From Buddleja alternifolia (taxonomy: Eukaryota; Streptophyta; Magnoliopsida; Lamiales; Scrophulariaceae), in assembly GCA_019426215.1 (NCBI GenBank), contig CM033393.1, positions 23,810,591 through 23,874,590 on the forward strand: 64,000 bases of DNA, read 5' to 3'. Shown here piece after piece: positions 23,417 through 34,968 of the stretch; position 1 is the stretch's first letter, and each line of letters opens with the position of its first letter. Position numbers and translations under genes: made by a program. The notes below the pieces were generated by a model. That model ran no database searches. It was not told the DNA's origin and saw only the letters and a list, made by a program, of their open reading frames with translations.

Positions 23417-23436
23417 ATTGCTCGACCTCGAGCAAT
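23417..23436. other. 20-bp near-palindrome beside the polypurine tract
   Basis: ATTGCTCGA (23417-23425) and TCGAGCAAT (23428-23436) are perfect inverted copies around CC, eleven bases from the polypurine tract. From memory, Athila/Tat elements often have a GAGGACAAGCA-like word here. Confidence 0.8.
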
Positions 23437-25117
23437 AACAGCTGTAGGGCACGATCAACATCATCAACCAAAGGAAGAAACAAAAAGAAAAACTGCCAAC
23501 TCACTTTCGTGGAGTAAACGGTTGCACTTAGCAAGGTGCAATAAGCCTTTAAACCCTTAAGTTACCTCAAAGGACGAGTTGTAGTGTCACGAGGGTTTGC
23601 ATTCGATATACCCACAAAATCGAAGGATTTTCAACCTCAACCAATCAACGCACATCAACATGATTAATTGCAAAGCAATGGTATGAATTCATCTTTTAAA
23701 GCTCAATATTACATGTATACACATCACCTACTCGCTCATGTTACGCCATAGCTTGAAAAGACCATCCTAAGGGTGTAGTGATAATAAGTCTAAGGTATTA
23801 TAGCCAAGTGGCATTCTTACCACTTTTCAGACATTAATCCCATATCTATCAACTTTCGATTAGTCACAAGCTACAAGAATGGCAGAAAACCTCATAGCCA
23901 TTTCAAATTCATTAATTCATCCATTTTAAATTCATGACACTTTCAACTCAAAAAACTAGAGGCTAGACCATGTGCAATGTTCGGTTCCCTTAGGCTTTCT
24001 ATGACACCCTTGTAACAAGCTTTAAGCCAATAGCTCCTAAACCGGACGGATTTAGGGTATTAAGTGTAAAGACACTCCTAAGGGCTGACTCACTCGAGTG
24101 TCAAAAGCCACAAAACCAAACCAGGTCCTTATTTCATCTACATCTTCATTGGCTTGAGCTTAGCTCAAATTAGCATAATAGTACAGTATCTAGGCATGTT
24201 GCTTTTTTGCCCCCAGTACATATTAGCCTGACGTTTAAAGTCATATCAATTTTCGACCTCGTTAGTTATTATTAAGCATACAAAGTTAACTTCTCAACTT
24301 ATAACACATGTGACAAGTCTAGGTTAATATTTCTACTCTCATCTAGGGTCCCACGGGCAAGGTAAAGATGTGTATAATCCATTAAAGTCCAAGTTGATAG
24401 CGAACACATGCCATTGATTTAAACTACCCAATCTCAATGCATCAAGTGACGAGTTGAAATCCTAAAAAAAATTTATTATGCTAAAAATTTGGCACACTTT
24501 CACATGTAAAGATAAGACGCCCCAAAACTTGGACAGAAACACATAAAGCATGAATAAGCACAAAAAATATGGATCTATTATACCCGCCCCCCATACTTGA
24601 AACGAACATTGTCCCTAATGTTTGAAGAGAGAGGAGAAAAGTACATGTCACTATACAGGATGCTGAAAAGCAAACCCGATTCCTCGAATGCAATTCTGTC
24701 TAAGGTTGGCAACAACTATTCAGGCAATGAACTCAACATCTACACAATAAAAGGTGCTAGCCAGACAAACCGTAAAGCATTATATAAGGGAAAGGAAAGA
24801 AAAACATAACACAACAAAAATTGAAATATAAACTGACATATGCATCAAAAACTACGAAAAGATAAATTGTTCACAAGATAGCCCAAAAATATCAAAACAA
24901 AACAAGTATCCACAAGCAAATACAAGAAACAGACTAAATAATCAATCTACTCATCAAACAATCGATCAACATCATCATATCCCATGACGGGCACGGTCTC
25001 ATCCACATCCTCGCCCAAGAGGTCATCCATATCAAGCATATCATCCATGCCCCCGACAGGCTCATCATCATCGGCAACTCCGACTACTAAAGCACCCGCA
25101 CCAACCATGTCATCAGG
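23437..25117 (-). other. Element D spacer between extra ORF and 3' LTR
   Basis: About 1.7 kb with no accepted gene. Short frames here show no recognisable protein. Athila elements normally have a noncoding stretch at this place. Confidence 0.6.
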
Positions 25118-26290
25118 CTACGGAGCGGTGGAATGTGGGAAATGTGGCAGCTCTGAATAGTCAAAAGGGCCTCGGCCTAAGAATGCATCCTTCACTCGGA
25201 GAAGCTGCCGAAAATAAGCACACCCCTCAGTCATCATTGAATGCATATCTGTCCTCAACTGCTGTAGATCAGCCTGAAGGGCATCCACATCAAATGATGT
25301 GTTATGGTTGGATCCGGTGCCACGAGAAGAAGAGAGGCAAGGCTGCTTAGGCAACTGAGGAAAGGGAACCTCGGCGACTTCGTCATGTATGGATAAGAAA
25401 GATCCGGGAGCCTCGGTGTTTTCCATAGGAAACACCTTGACGCTATCATTCTTGCACAGTGCGGTGATGAGGGAAGGGAAAATGAGGGGATTGCGCTTGG
25501 TCGAGTCGCCACCTTTCTTTTTAGCTTTCTCCTTGCCGACAACTGGAGCGAACTCAATCTTCAATTTCCAGAAATGGCTCAATAATGATCTTAAAATCAC
25601 TCTAGCGAAGTCCGCTTGTTTCTTGGTCATGATAGAGTAGATGAGGATGGCCCGTTCCTTGCTAACCTCAGACCGGTTAGTGCTCAAGATAAGATTTAAT
25701 CGGATAAAATCAAGCCACAAGGTAGCCTCGGGAAGCAAAGCACGACGGGGTAGGCGTGCTTGCCTCGGTAGCCACTCTTCGCCTTCTCTTGTGATCACCG
25801 CCAACACATCAGCCAAAGGAATATTAGAGTGCCCCTCATTATAAAGAAACGTGTACTCGCACTTTTGGAAAATGGGCACACCAATGTATACACTAATGCT
25901 CATCAAATGATAGGCACACTCGTATGTGGAACTAGAAGGGTAGGTGCATCCTACCCATTTCATCTACGCCCCGGCACTGAAAAATTCTTGGACCCATAGA
26001 ACGCGAATGGCCTCGGGTGCCTTGCAGAAAGATTGCAAATAATGGGAGGCCACCAACTCTTGAACCAAAGGCCTGCCACGGGTATCCAAGTATTTCTCCT
26101 TGATGAGAGTCAGATTGCTGAGTAGTTGACAAATGATTTTAACCTCCAGGGTGGAAAAACGAGGATTAAGGCCCGGAGTTGTGGAATTGAGTATGGGCTC
26201 GAGATATCGGAGGATCCTTCCCCTACCTTCTTCTTTCCTTTGGACGCAGCCGATGCTTTCTTAGGCGTTCTTAACACAATTTCAATGGCG
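25118..26290 (-). pseudogene. Element D extra ORF in envelope position (plant transposon-type domain)
   Basis: Open from 25963 to 25118 (281 codons). Upstream, the same frame continues through one TAG (25966-25964) with matching text: STLEVKI-like, then LDTRGRPLVQELVASHY and AIRVLWVQEF. A frameshift near 26160-26220 leads to a lysine-rich start (KKASAASKGKKKVGEG). The core EEWLPRQARLPRRALLPEATLW... with SKERAILIYSI and IFPSLITALC fits what I recall as the putative plant transposon protein domain (PF20167). The last third is acidic and glutamine-rich (ALQADLQQLRTDMHSMMTEG). No signal peptide or membrane helix is evident, so an envelope role is only positional. Confidence 0.75.
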
Positions 26291-26339
26291 TTCCAATTCA
26301 AACAACCAAGCACAACAAAAACCAATCACTCTGCCTAAT

Positions 26340-27329
26340 CCACAACTGTATAGCCACACTAGTACACACTCAACAATGATTCTTCACCAATCGAGAACAA
26401 CTCACCAACAATTACTCAACAAACTTGCCTCTAATTGGAATTTGATAGCCCAAATCGCACTATTCAACAACAACAATCCCAAAACCGCAATTTTATACCA
26501 ATAAATCAACTCCAATCCAACAACACCACACAAACTCAACGATATCGGCTCACAATACCAACAATAATTTGAAAAGACAAAATCTTTATGGTAGAATCAA
26601 GCTAATCTCTCACCTTTTGATGAAGAAAAACTGCCCAAATCGACGGAGAGGGCCGTAGATAGCTATTATCGGCGATGAGGAGACGGAAATATGGAATTCA
26701 CGGCGCGGAGACGGCGAAGAGGTGGCGAAAATTGATGGGGGAGAGGATAGATCGGAAGTCTAGGGGTGAGAGAGATGAAGTTTTGACCGATTTGACTAAA
26801 AATAAAAATTTATACCTGATGTGGCTCCTAGGCGCTGTCAGTTGAAGCAATTGTTGGCCTTTATACCTCAGTCAGCGCCTAGGCGTGAGATTAGTGGCGC
26901 TTAAGCGCGGAGAGTGCGGAGCTCAGGCGTGGTGTTTGACATGCTCAGGCGCCATGGTGAGAAAAAATCTGACTGCTGGGCTGCCTTCGACGCCTAGGCG
27001 TGGGAACACTGGCGCCTAGGCGCGATGTGGATGGTGCCCAGGCATGAATTTCACGGGGCCTGGGCGTGACAAACAGAACATGATGTTCATCCTGGGGAGA
27101 ATTGGCACCAAGGCGCAATAAACTCGGCGCCCAGGTGCGGTATGCAGTGCTGAATCGAATCCCATTTCCTGCAAAAACAAAGAAGGAAAAGGCTTAAACA
27201 CAAATAACAACACATGAACCAAAAACGAAAAACACTCAACTAAAAATACGAAAAACAAAAAATAAAGAGCTTGGGTTGCCTCCCAAGAAGCGCTAGGTTG
27301 TAGTCGGAAGCTCGACTTGAAATGCTAAA
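26340..27329 (-). other. Element D spacer between pol and extra ORF
   Basis: AT-rich to about 26800, then the densest GGCGCC-motif block, then AT-rich sequence to the end of integrase. No gene is seen. Confidence 0.65.
26820..27140. repeat. GGCGCC-motif block, pol-ORF spacer of element D
   Basis: About eleven copies of words such as GCGCCTAGGCGTG, GGCGCCTAGGCGCG, GGCGCTTAAGCGCG and GGCGCCCAGGTGCGG in 320 bp, often as near-palindromes, spaced about 20-35 bp apart. Confidence 0.85.
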
Positions 27330-28514
27330 TCATAGAAGATCCCAGAGGAGGATGGACACTTTGTCACGTGGCCCGTCAATCCCAATATAATGCTTCAACC
27401 GTTGGGCATTTGTCATAAAAGTTTGTCCCTTGTTCGTTGTGAGTTCGATGGCACCCAAAGGATATACATGAGATACCAGAAACGGTCCTGACCATCTCGA
27501 CTTGAGCTTCCCGGGAAAAAGTCGAAGCCGAGAGTTGTATAGTAGAACCCGCTCGCCCTCATGAAACTCCCAAGGAAGAATGTGCCTGTCATGCCACGTT
27601 TTTGTTTGTTCCTTGTAAAGTTTGGCATTCTCATATGCTTGGTGGCCCCATTCCTCAAGCTCATGCAATTGGAGCAATCGATTGGTACCTAGAAGTGTAG
27701 AATCAAAATTTAGAAACTTAATAGCCCAAATGGCACGATGCTCAAGCTCAACCGCTAGGTAACATGCTTTTCCAAAAATGAGGCAATACGGGGACATGCC
27801 AATCGGAGTTTTAAACGCAGTTCTATAGGCCTATAAGGCATCATCTAGCTTTAGAGACCAATCCTTCCTAGATACATTAACCAATATTTCAAGAATGCGT
27901 TTAATCTCCCGATTGAACACCTCCACTTGACTACCCATTTGAGGATGATATGGAGTTGAAATTTTATACCTTACCCCATACTTGTTCAATAAGTGTTCGA
28001 ATTGCTTGTTGCAAAAATAGGTGCCCCCATCACTAATGATTGCTCTAGGGGTTCCAAAACGAGTGAAATTATGTTTTCTTAAAAATTGAGTAACCACCCG
28101 AGCATTGTTAGTGGGTAAAGCCTCGGCTTCAACCCATTTAGAGACGTAGTCAACCGCAATAAGAATATATTTATTTAAACAAGAGCTAGGGAAAGGTCCC
28201 ATGAAGTCAATACCCCAAACCTCAAATAATTCACACTCAAGCATGCTATTTAAGGGCATTTCATGACGTTTAGAGATATTACCCGTTCGTTGGCACCTAT
28301 CACATGATTGGACATATAAAAATGCATCTTTAGTGAGTGTGAGCCAAAAGAAACCTGATTGAAGCACCTTTGCCACTGTTTTAGAAGGCCCAAAATGGCC
28401 ACCTACCGACATGTCATGGCAATGAGCTAGAACTGATGCTATTTCCTCCTCGGGGACACACCTTCGAATGAGGCGATCTGCACAAATCTGAAATAAGTAT
28501 GGTTTGTCACACAA
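27330..28514 (-). pseudogene. Element D integrase pseudogene
   Basis: One frame from 28514 to 27330 (about 395 codons) broken only by a stop at 27833-27831, where family members have tryptophan (DALWAYRT). Order: zinc finger with AHCHDMSVGGHFG and SCDRC; first catalytic Asp in WGIDFMGPF; second Asp in IISDGG; Glu in VEVFNREIK; then the conserved C-terminal part with [21 protein letters not shown] and [13 protein letters not shown]. It inserts the cDNA. The catalytic triad is present, but the stop would remove the C-terminal half. Confidence 0.92.
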
Positions 28515-28517
28515 ATA

Positions 28518-28999
28518 TTACTTCACATCAAATAAGAATTTCTTCTTTTGATGAAAAGTGATATCCAAGGGAAGAACTCTCGTGACGAGATAATTTGACC
28601 AAGGAGTATCATCATGAATTATAGAATATAATTGCTCATAGGGAAATATCTCACAAATGGGTTTATCATACATGTACTTGGGGATAGGGGCCGCTATCCT
28701 AGACAAATGGTCGCCGACTACATTTTCTACCCCTTTCTTATCTTTGATTTCAATGTCAAATTCTTGAAGTAATAAAATCCACCTAATGAGTCTAGGTTTG
28801 GCATCCTTTTTAGCAAGTAGGTACTTTAATGCGGAATGATCGGCGTACACAATCACTTTGTTCAATACAAGATAGGCATGAAATTTATCAAACGCAAATA
28901 CTATGACTAGCAGTTATTTTTCGGTTGTTGCATAATTCCATTGTGCATCATTTAGAGTCTTTCTAGCATAATAAATGGTTCGAAATACCTTTTCCTTTC
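28518..28999 (-). pseudogene. Element D RNase H remnant
   Basis: The frame 28865-28518 holds [32 protein letters not shown] and VVGDHLSR, the C-terminal half of gypsy RNase H. Just upstream TIYYARKTLNDAQWNYATTEK is followed by TAA where family members have glutamate. The stop at 28520-28518 separates it from integrase in the same frame. Confidence 0.88.
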
Positions 29000-30123
29000 T
29001 TTATCCGAGCACCGCTCCACCGCCGAGTCGCTAGCATCAAACCTAACCTCAATTGGCAAGCTCCAATCGGGAGGTGCCATGATGGGGGCGGAGATAAACC
29101 ACTCTTTAAGAGTCATGAAAGCATGTACACAAGTAGAATCAGAATCAAAAGGTGCATCTTTGACAAGTTAGACACCGATTTAGAAATTTTGGAAAAATTC
29201 AAGATAAATCGCCTATAGAAACCAGCATGGCCAAGGAAGCTCCTCACGACTTTTACCGATGTGGGAGGGGGGAGCTTCTCAATAACCTCTATCTTGGCTT
29301 GGTACACCTCAATCCCTTTATGAGAGATTTTGTGGTCCGGCACAATCTCTTCCTGGACCATAAAATGGCACTTTCCCAATTCAAGATACGATTTGTTTCC
29401 TCACACGTTTTAGAACACAAGCCAAATGATCAAGACATGTATCAAAAGAGATTCCAAAAATTGAAAAATCGTCCATATAAATCTCGAGGAATTCCTCAAC
29501 CATGTCATGGAAAATTGTCAGCATTCACTGTTGAAAGGTGGCCGGGGCGTTGCACAATCCAAATGGCATCCGCTTATAAGCAAACGTACCATAGAGACAA
29601 GTGAAAGTAGTTTTCTCTTGGTCCTCGGGGTCTATGGCAATTTTGTTATAGCCGGAGTATCCATCCAAAAAGCAATAAAAATCATGTCTGGCTAACCTTT
29701 CAATCATTTGGTCAATGAATGGGAGAGGGAAATGATCCTTATGGGTGGCGTCATTTAACCTACAATATTCTATGCATACTCGTCACCCGGTATCTATACG
29801 TATAGGTATCAAATTATTTTCATTTTCAATCACAGTCATGCCACCTTTCTTTGGAACTACTTGAGTAGGACTTACCCATGCACTATCGGAGATAGGGTAG
29901 ATTATACCTGCGTCAAGTAACCTTATAACCTCTTTCTTGACTACCTCTTATATTTGTGGGTTTGACCTCCTTTGTGGTTGGCGTGTAGGCTTGGCGGAGT
30001 CCTCCATGAGTATCTTGTGTATGCATGTAGTCGGGTTAATACCTTTAATATCCGCAATTTTCCACCTGAAGGCTTTCTTGTTGGCCCTCAAAACTCTCAT
30101 GATTTGTTCATGTTGTTCCCCTG
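29000..30123 (-). pseudogene. Element D reverse transcriptase pseudogene
   Basis: In order: EVVKKEVIRLLDAGIIYPISDSAWVSP-like start near 29950-29870; VPKKGG; FYCFLDGYSGYNKIAI with EKTTFTC and FAYKRMPFGLCNAPATFQ (29707-29525); the active site YMDD intact at 29479-29468; then CHFMVQEEIV, IEVYQAKIEVIEKLPPPTSVK and SFLGHAGFYRRF (29379-29113). Frames shift at least twice and stops interrupt. The text is typical of the Athila/Tat branch. Confidence 0.9.
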
Positions 30124-31074
30124 TCAAAGAAATGAGACAATTAAGGGTAATGTCTCATTATCATTTAAGAACACATATTTCAAATGTAAAGACAATGGTT
30201 TAAGTTCAAGGGTAGGGGCCTCTTCAATGGAAGGGCGAGGAGGATCCGAGAGTGATCTTTCTAACTTTTCAACCCCCATGACATAGTAAGGAGGTTGCTT
30301 TTCTAAGCTACACACGGTTTCCAATTGCTCCTCACTCACTGAAGCGACATCCATGGATTGCAAAAGACATGTCTCCAGTGGGTCATCTACCATGTGTGCC
30401 TGAAAAGTCTCACCAATCAAAGTGTTAAATGCATCAATGCGTAAATATGAGCTGGGATCACATGGATGTTTAAGCACTTTAAATACATCAAAAATAATCT
30501 TCTCCTCACCCACATGAAGAGTAAGCTTACCATCGGCAATATCTATGATTGCCTTACCCGTGGCTTGGAAGGGCTTTCCTAGAATCAACGGTACTTCCAC
30601 ATCCTCTTCCATGTCACGCAGTACGAAATCAATCGGGAAGTAGAATTTGTCCACTTGCACAATTACATCTTCAATGATGCCCTTCAGGTGCTTAATTGAA
30701 TGATCCTCCAATGGTAAGGACATAGATGTGGGTTTGGGGTTCCCAAGGCCGAGCTTCTTGAAGATAGATTAGGGAAGAAGAGTAATACTCACTCCCGAAT
30801 CACAAAGCACTTTTTCAAAGGTAAGATGGCCAATAGTACATGATATGGTAAGGCTCCCCAGTTCCTTGAGCTTGCGAGGCAATTTGTTAAGTAAGACTGT
30901 AGAATAGTCCTCGGTGGGCCAAACCATTTCATTTTCCTCCCATTTTTGCTTTTTAGATGGAATATCCTTGAAACATTTAACATAATTCGGCAATTGGAAA
31001 ATAGCATCCATTAAAGGAATGTTGATTCTCACCTCACAAAGAATAGCCAAGATACGAAGGAAGCTTGGATCCAT
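30124..31074 (-). pseudogene. Element D protease region
   Basis: The frame 31074-30769 has KLPRKLKELGSLTISCTIG and then CDSGVSITLLP, the Athila-type protease active site (families usually read CDLGASINLMP, so this copy differs). After a stop the same frame resumes at 30723 with SIKHLKGIIEDVIVQVDKF, ILGKPFQATGKAIIDI and GKLTLHVGEEKI, the rest of the protease fold, and runs to 30124 through the linker to RT. It would cut the polyprotein. Confidence 0.9.
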
Positions 31075-31092
31075 CTCCTTCCTTTTCTTTTT

Positions 31093-31943
31093 CTATGCAT
31101 TTGGGAAAGGAAGACGTATCTCGATGGGTGGAGTGGGTGTCAGAGATGAAGAACTAGGAATGAAAGAAGCAGGAGGTGACGCCTGGGCGCCGTCTGAGTC
31201 ACACCTGGGCGTGGTATGCAGAAGGTCATTTTCCTGACTGGGCGTGATCGGCGCCAGGGTGCCATTTAGTTCGGGCCTGGGCTCCGTACGCAGAAGGTCA
31301 GGATCTGGAAGGGTTGTATCAGGCGCCTGGGCGCCGTCTGAGGGGCGCTTGGGCGCCGAGGTGCTAACTGATTCATTTTCCAATTATTTTCCACTCCTTA
31401 GAGCAATTTCATGGCATTGTTCCTTTAGGTTCTTCTCTGTGTCACTTGGTGGAGTCCCCGAGGCTCTCCCACTCACCGCGGTTGATAATTGGCCCATATG
31501 TGTTTTCAAATCTTTCATCTCCATGAACATATCTTTCATCATATTGCGGAGGTCATTGAACGACACATCCGACTTTTTAATGTGATCATCTAGACGCTTA
31601 TCGGTTGTTGGAAGTCTCATTTGCCCTTGCCCTTGAAAGTTTCCTTGCCTTTAAGCTTGGTTAGTGTTGAAAGGAGGCCTTGGAGCTTGATAAATCCCGA
31701 TATGGTGTGGACCCTCGGTGGTAGACTACCCCGGACCGATGGAAGTGGTTGAGGAAGAGGTGGTTGCATGGCTTGGAGTATGCCTTGTAACCACTCCCGA
31801 TTTTCCGGTAAGTTCATGTCCGAGAAACGTGCATTTGGTTGATAGATATTATCCGCCATTTCATGAACTCGTCTACTAGCCCGAAGAACACGTTCAATTT
31901 CGGGCTCAAATCCAAGTAAAGGGTCGTTAAAGAAGCGGGTCAT
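31093..31943 (-). pseudogene. Element D gag remnant, strongly shortened
   Basis: Frame 31943-31617 (DPLLGFEPEIERVLRASRR, proline-rich end), frame-shifted to 31620-31384 (MRLPTTDKRLDDHIKKSDV, MGQLSTAVSGR, ending HEIALRSGK, the usual gag end), then 31383-31093, a GAQAPD-type low-complexity linker written by the GGCGCC motif. The large capsid core of Athila gag is not found, so an internal deletion is likely. Confidence 0.82.
31175..31365. repeat. GGCGCC-motif block inside gag of element D
   Basis: Copies such as GACGCCTGGGCGCC and GGCGCCTGGGCGCCGTCTG lie in frame in the gag linker, where they encode repeated DGAQA(P/S). Confidence 0.85.
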
Positions 31944-32079
31944 GCACCAAGAACAAACCTACAAAGTAAACAACGAAACAAAATTAGACTAACAAGAAAA
32001 ATAAAAGAAAAGCACGAAATAAATAAAAAACTAAGAATTATGAAAACGTAAAATAAAATCAAAAACTAAAATAAACAAG

Positions 32080-32097
32080 TCCCCAGCAACGACGCCA
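32080..32097 (-). other. Primer binding site of element D (tRNA-Asp)
   Basis: The minus strand reads TGGCGTCGTTGCTGGGGA, six bases after the 5' LTR. The tRNA-Asp site is TGGCGCCGTTGCCGGGGA; two C-to-T changes. Confidence 0.88.
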
Positions 32098-32103
32098 AAA
32101 ACT

Positions 32104-33479
32104 TGACACGCTAGAACCTAACGTGCTTGGTAGCAAGTATACTAGTTGTGTGTAGTGATAGAAATGGACTAAGTCCGGGTTGTGGAACCTCAGGGACTAG
32201 CTATTTTAGTGTATGATTAAAGAAAACAAACAAAAGTAAAGTGCAAGTAATTAAATGAGCAAACGAAGAACGGAAGAGGAAACGAGCTATGGATTAAACC
32301 TCACGTATGATAAAGCGACTAAGGCACATGCTACAACCGTATTTACTCGTCAATATATATGAGATACTCTTCGAATTATTAGAATCCTATTGCTTTGGTG
32401 GAAATTACTTAATTAATTATTACCCGATGTCTCGGCTATAATAATCCTATGATTAATTGATGATTCTCTAAATATGTCTATCCGAGAATCTAACCAATAA
32501 CCACGCATTTATGTTCTAGAATTTCCCTGGATAAATCCGGCTAACAGCACCCAGGAATCTCTACCTATCTCTAGGGGCAATTCCTCATTTTTAAGGATGA
32601 TGTGTCAATTCCTTTGAATCCTAACCTATATTCTCTCGAATGAATAGACTAGGCAAAATAGCGAGCATATGATGATCAAGCATATGATTGGAATAAAAGC
32701 ACAAAATTAACACACAAAGCAATAGTAGAATTAATATGAAAGATCATTTCATATATATGAACTCATAAATTCGGCCTTCGCTTGGCCTTAGTTCTACAAA
32801 ATTAACTCATCATCAATAGCTTAAAAAGATTTAAAGTAATCATATACATAGTTATGAACATAAAAGTGTAATGAGAGCAAGTAAAACTTCCTAAGACTTG
32901 ATTGATGATGAATCCTTGCTTGGAGCTTCAATCTCTAGCTAAATCCCCCTTGTTGCCCTTCAAAGATGATGATAGGCTAGTCCAAATACAAAAGAATGCT
33001 TTCTAAACTCCAAAATTCGAACCCCTCTCATCTGCTAAAAATTTTCTTTTATAGATTTGAAATTTTGTTACAACAGCACCCAGGTGCAGCTGAATCGGCG
33101 CCTTGGCGCCACCTACGTGTCAGAGCTGGCTTGGAGGAAAAGTCGGGGGGCGTCCAGGAGTGGTCAAATTGGCACTCAGGCGTGACCAGAATGGCACCTA
33201 AGCGTAGGTAATGTGGCGCCTAGGCTCCACACTTCGTGGAAGAACTGATTCTTCCTTTTGTCTGGCGCCTGGGCGTGGATGAAATGGCGCCCAGGCACCG
33301 GTAGCAGGCTTCGATTTGTGTTCTACATTGTCTTTCTCCCTTTTCTTCGTTTGCATCCTTTTAAGACCTGAAATCACTTAACACACGGATTAAACACAAA
33401 TGTAGCAAGATTTAGGCGATAAATGAATCTAAAATATAAACACAACGGGCTTAAAAACACGTAAAAGCGACTCCTATCA
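32104..33479 (-). mobile_element. Element D 5' LTR
   Basis: 1376 bp, same ends as 22049-23393. Its GGCGCC block (33070-33303) has extra copies (CGGCGCCTTGGCGCC, CTGGCGCCTGGGCGTGG) compared with the 3' LTR, which explains most of the length difference. Confidence 0.93.
33070..33303. repeat. GGCGCC-motif block, 5' LTR of element D
   Basis: Counterpart of 23020-23220 with more motif copies. Confidence 0.8.
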
Positions 33480-34968
33480 ACAATCATATGTTATGAATCT
33501 AAAGTATACCATTTATTTGTTATGGTTTCATTATATGTATCGTGTTTGATGTTCCTCGTTCAGATAGATTGTTTCCTTCAAAGATTTGCTTGATACGCAT
33601 GATCTTGTTTCTTTTGTTATCTTTAGCTGCAGATTCCATTTTAAAGATAAAAGGTAAAGCAAACTGTTAGCCTACCTCACTGGGTCATTTGGACTCAACC
33701 CTCATTTTTTCTCCCTTTTTAGATGAGCTTCGTCAAAACCAGAGGGAGAAGTGGGGATGATAGTCTTGGATATCTTTGGTTGATAAAGTTATTGTTCAGA
33801 CTTATGTACGACTTATGAGGAATGTATTGTTCGTTTAATTGGAATGTAAAAAATTTAGTTTCAGCAAATGAAGTACTCATAAAGTTCTGACGCTTGGCAC
33901 AGGCTCGAGAAGGGATCGTCTCCTGGATCAAGTCGGCATCTCGGTGTAGCGGGCCATAGGTGGTCGGTTGGAGCCACAGTTGATGATATTAGTGTTTGGG
34001 TTGTTAGTACCCGAGGTCTACTAAGATAAGACCGTGGACTGTGATATGGGATTGTGATTGGTTGAGCTTAGAAGATGAGTTTTTGAAGATTAGATATATA
34101 AATAAACGTGTGAAATAAAGCGGGTTTAAGATAAGAAAGTCTCATCAAAGTTAATATTGAGGATGACATGAACTTTTCATTAGTATGTAGTGCTACCTTA
34201 GAATTACTAATTGTACGCTCGAAAAATTGCATCTTCTGAATTGCCTCTTTTAGCTGCTTACTAGTGACAACTTCAATTATCCTAGGATATTACCTAGGCT
34301 GTACCGGGATAACTTCCTCAAATTCGCATAATGTGATCGATTAAGGATTCTAGATATGTTTCCGCATGAACAATAAGGTTTTCAAGTCAGTACTACATTA
34401 TGGTAGATCATTGTTGGGATGGCCAACTAACAAGAGATTCAGTACAATTATAGTATTAATTTTAAAAGTGAACCTAAGTTAAGAATTGGAAAAATATTAT
34501 CCTTTCTCTAGGGTGAAAAAAATTTCAAAAGGTTCCTTAGGTTAGCATAACTATGAGTCGGAGTAAGCTCGATATTCCTCGAACTAATTATGTTCTTTGT
34601 TATGGATACCTGTCATTCTTGAGACTCTTCTAAATTACCTTAAATCATCTCTTAACAATCTTAGGATCTTTAATCCATCGTATAAGTAATTAATTCATGG
34701 TGTTATTAGCAGTTGAAGCATTTTCATGTTCCAGAGTAATCATTACTGAAGTAAAACCTCGTCGTGCTTAATCTTTAAAATCATATAAATTTCTTTTAAT
34801 GGAAAAAACCTTTTTTATTCATTTCATTTGATAATCCAATTCTCCGTTTTGGTATTATGTTTATTCTTGAAACTCCCATTCGTTGATATTTTCTTTTCAC
34901 TCTTGTTCACCTCTAACACTCTATACATGATTAGAATCGCTATTCTTGGAGACTAATTTCTTGGTCCC
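33480..34968 (+). other. Degenerate gypsy-like sequence (fragment F), host of D and G
   Basis: No ORF is accepted. CCTCACTGGGTCATTTGGAC followed by a pyrimidine tract and AGATGAGC (33670-33730) resembles the 3' part of Tekay/Del LTRs in plus orientation, and the solo LTR 2413-4391 has a similar place near 4014. With 57756-58563 this may be one old element split by G. This is an inference from weak similarity. Confidence 0.4.

Larger units (their letters stand above)
22049..33479 (-). mobile_element. Element D: Athila-type Ty3/gypsy retrotransposon, near complete, dead
   Basis: Both LTRs (32104-33479 as 5', 22049-23393 as 3'), a tRNA-Asp primer site, gag, protease, RT, RNase H and integrase, an extra ORF in the envelope position and a polypurine tract are present in the correct order. 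ACAAC (22044-22048) and ACAAT (33480-33484) flank it, a duplication with one change. In a sampled stretch of about 115 bp at their starts the two LTRs differ at roughly 6% of positions. Gene order, protease and RT text, and the tRNA-Asp site point to the Athila/Tat branch; the ORF after pol favours Athila. Confidence 0.93.

Noticed and set aside
31019..31585. Plus-strand ORFs over the GGCGCC block
   Set aside because: They are antisense to gag of element D and opened by the GC-rich motif.
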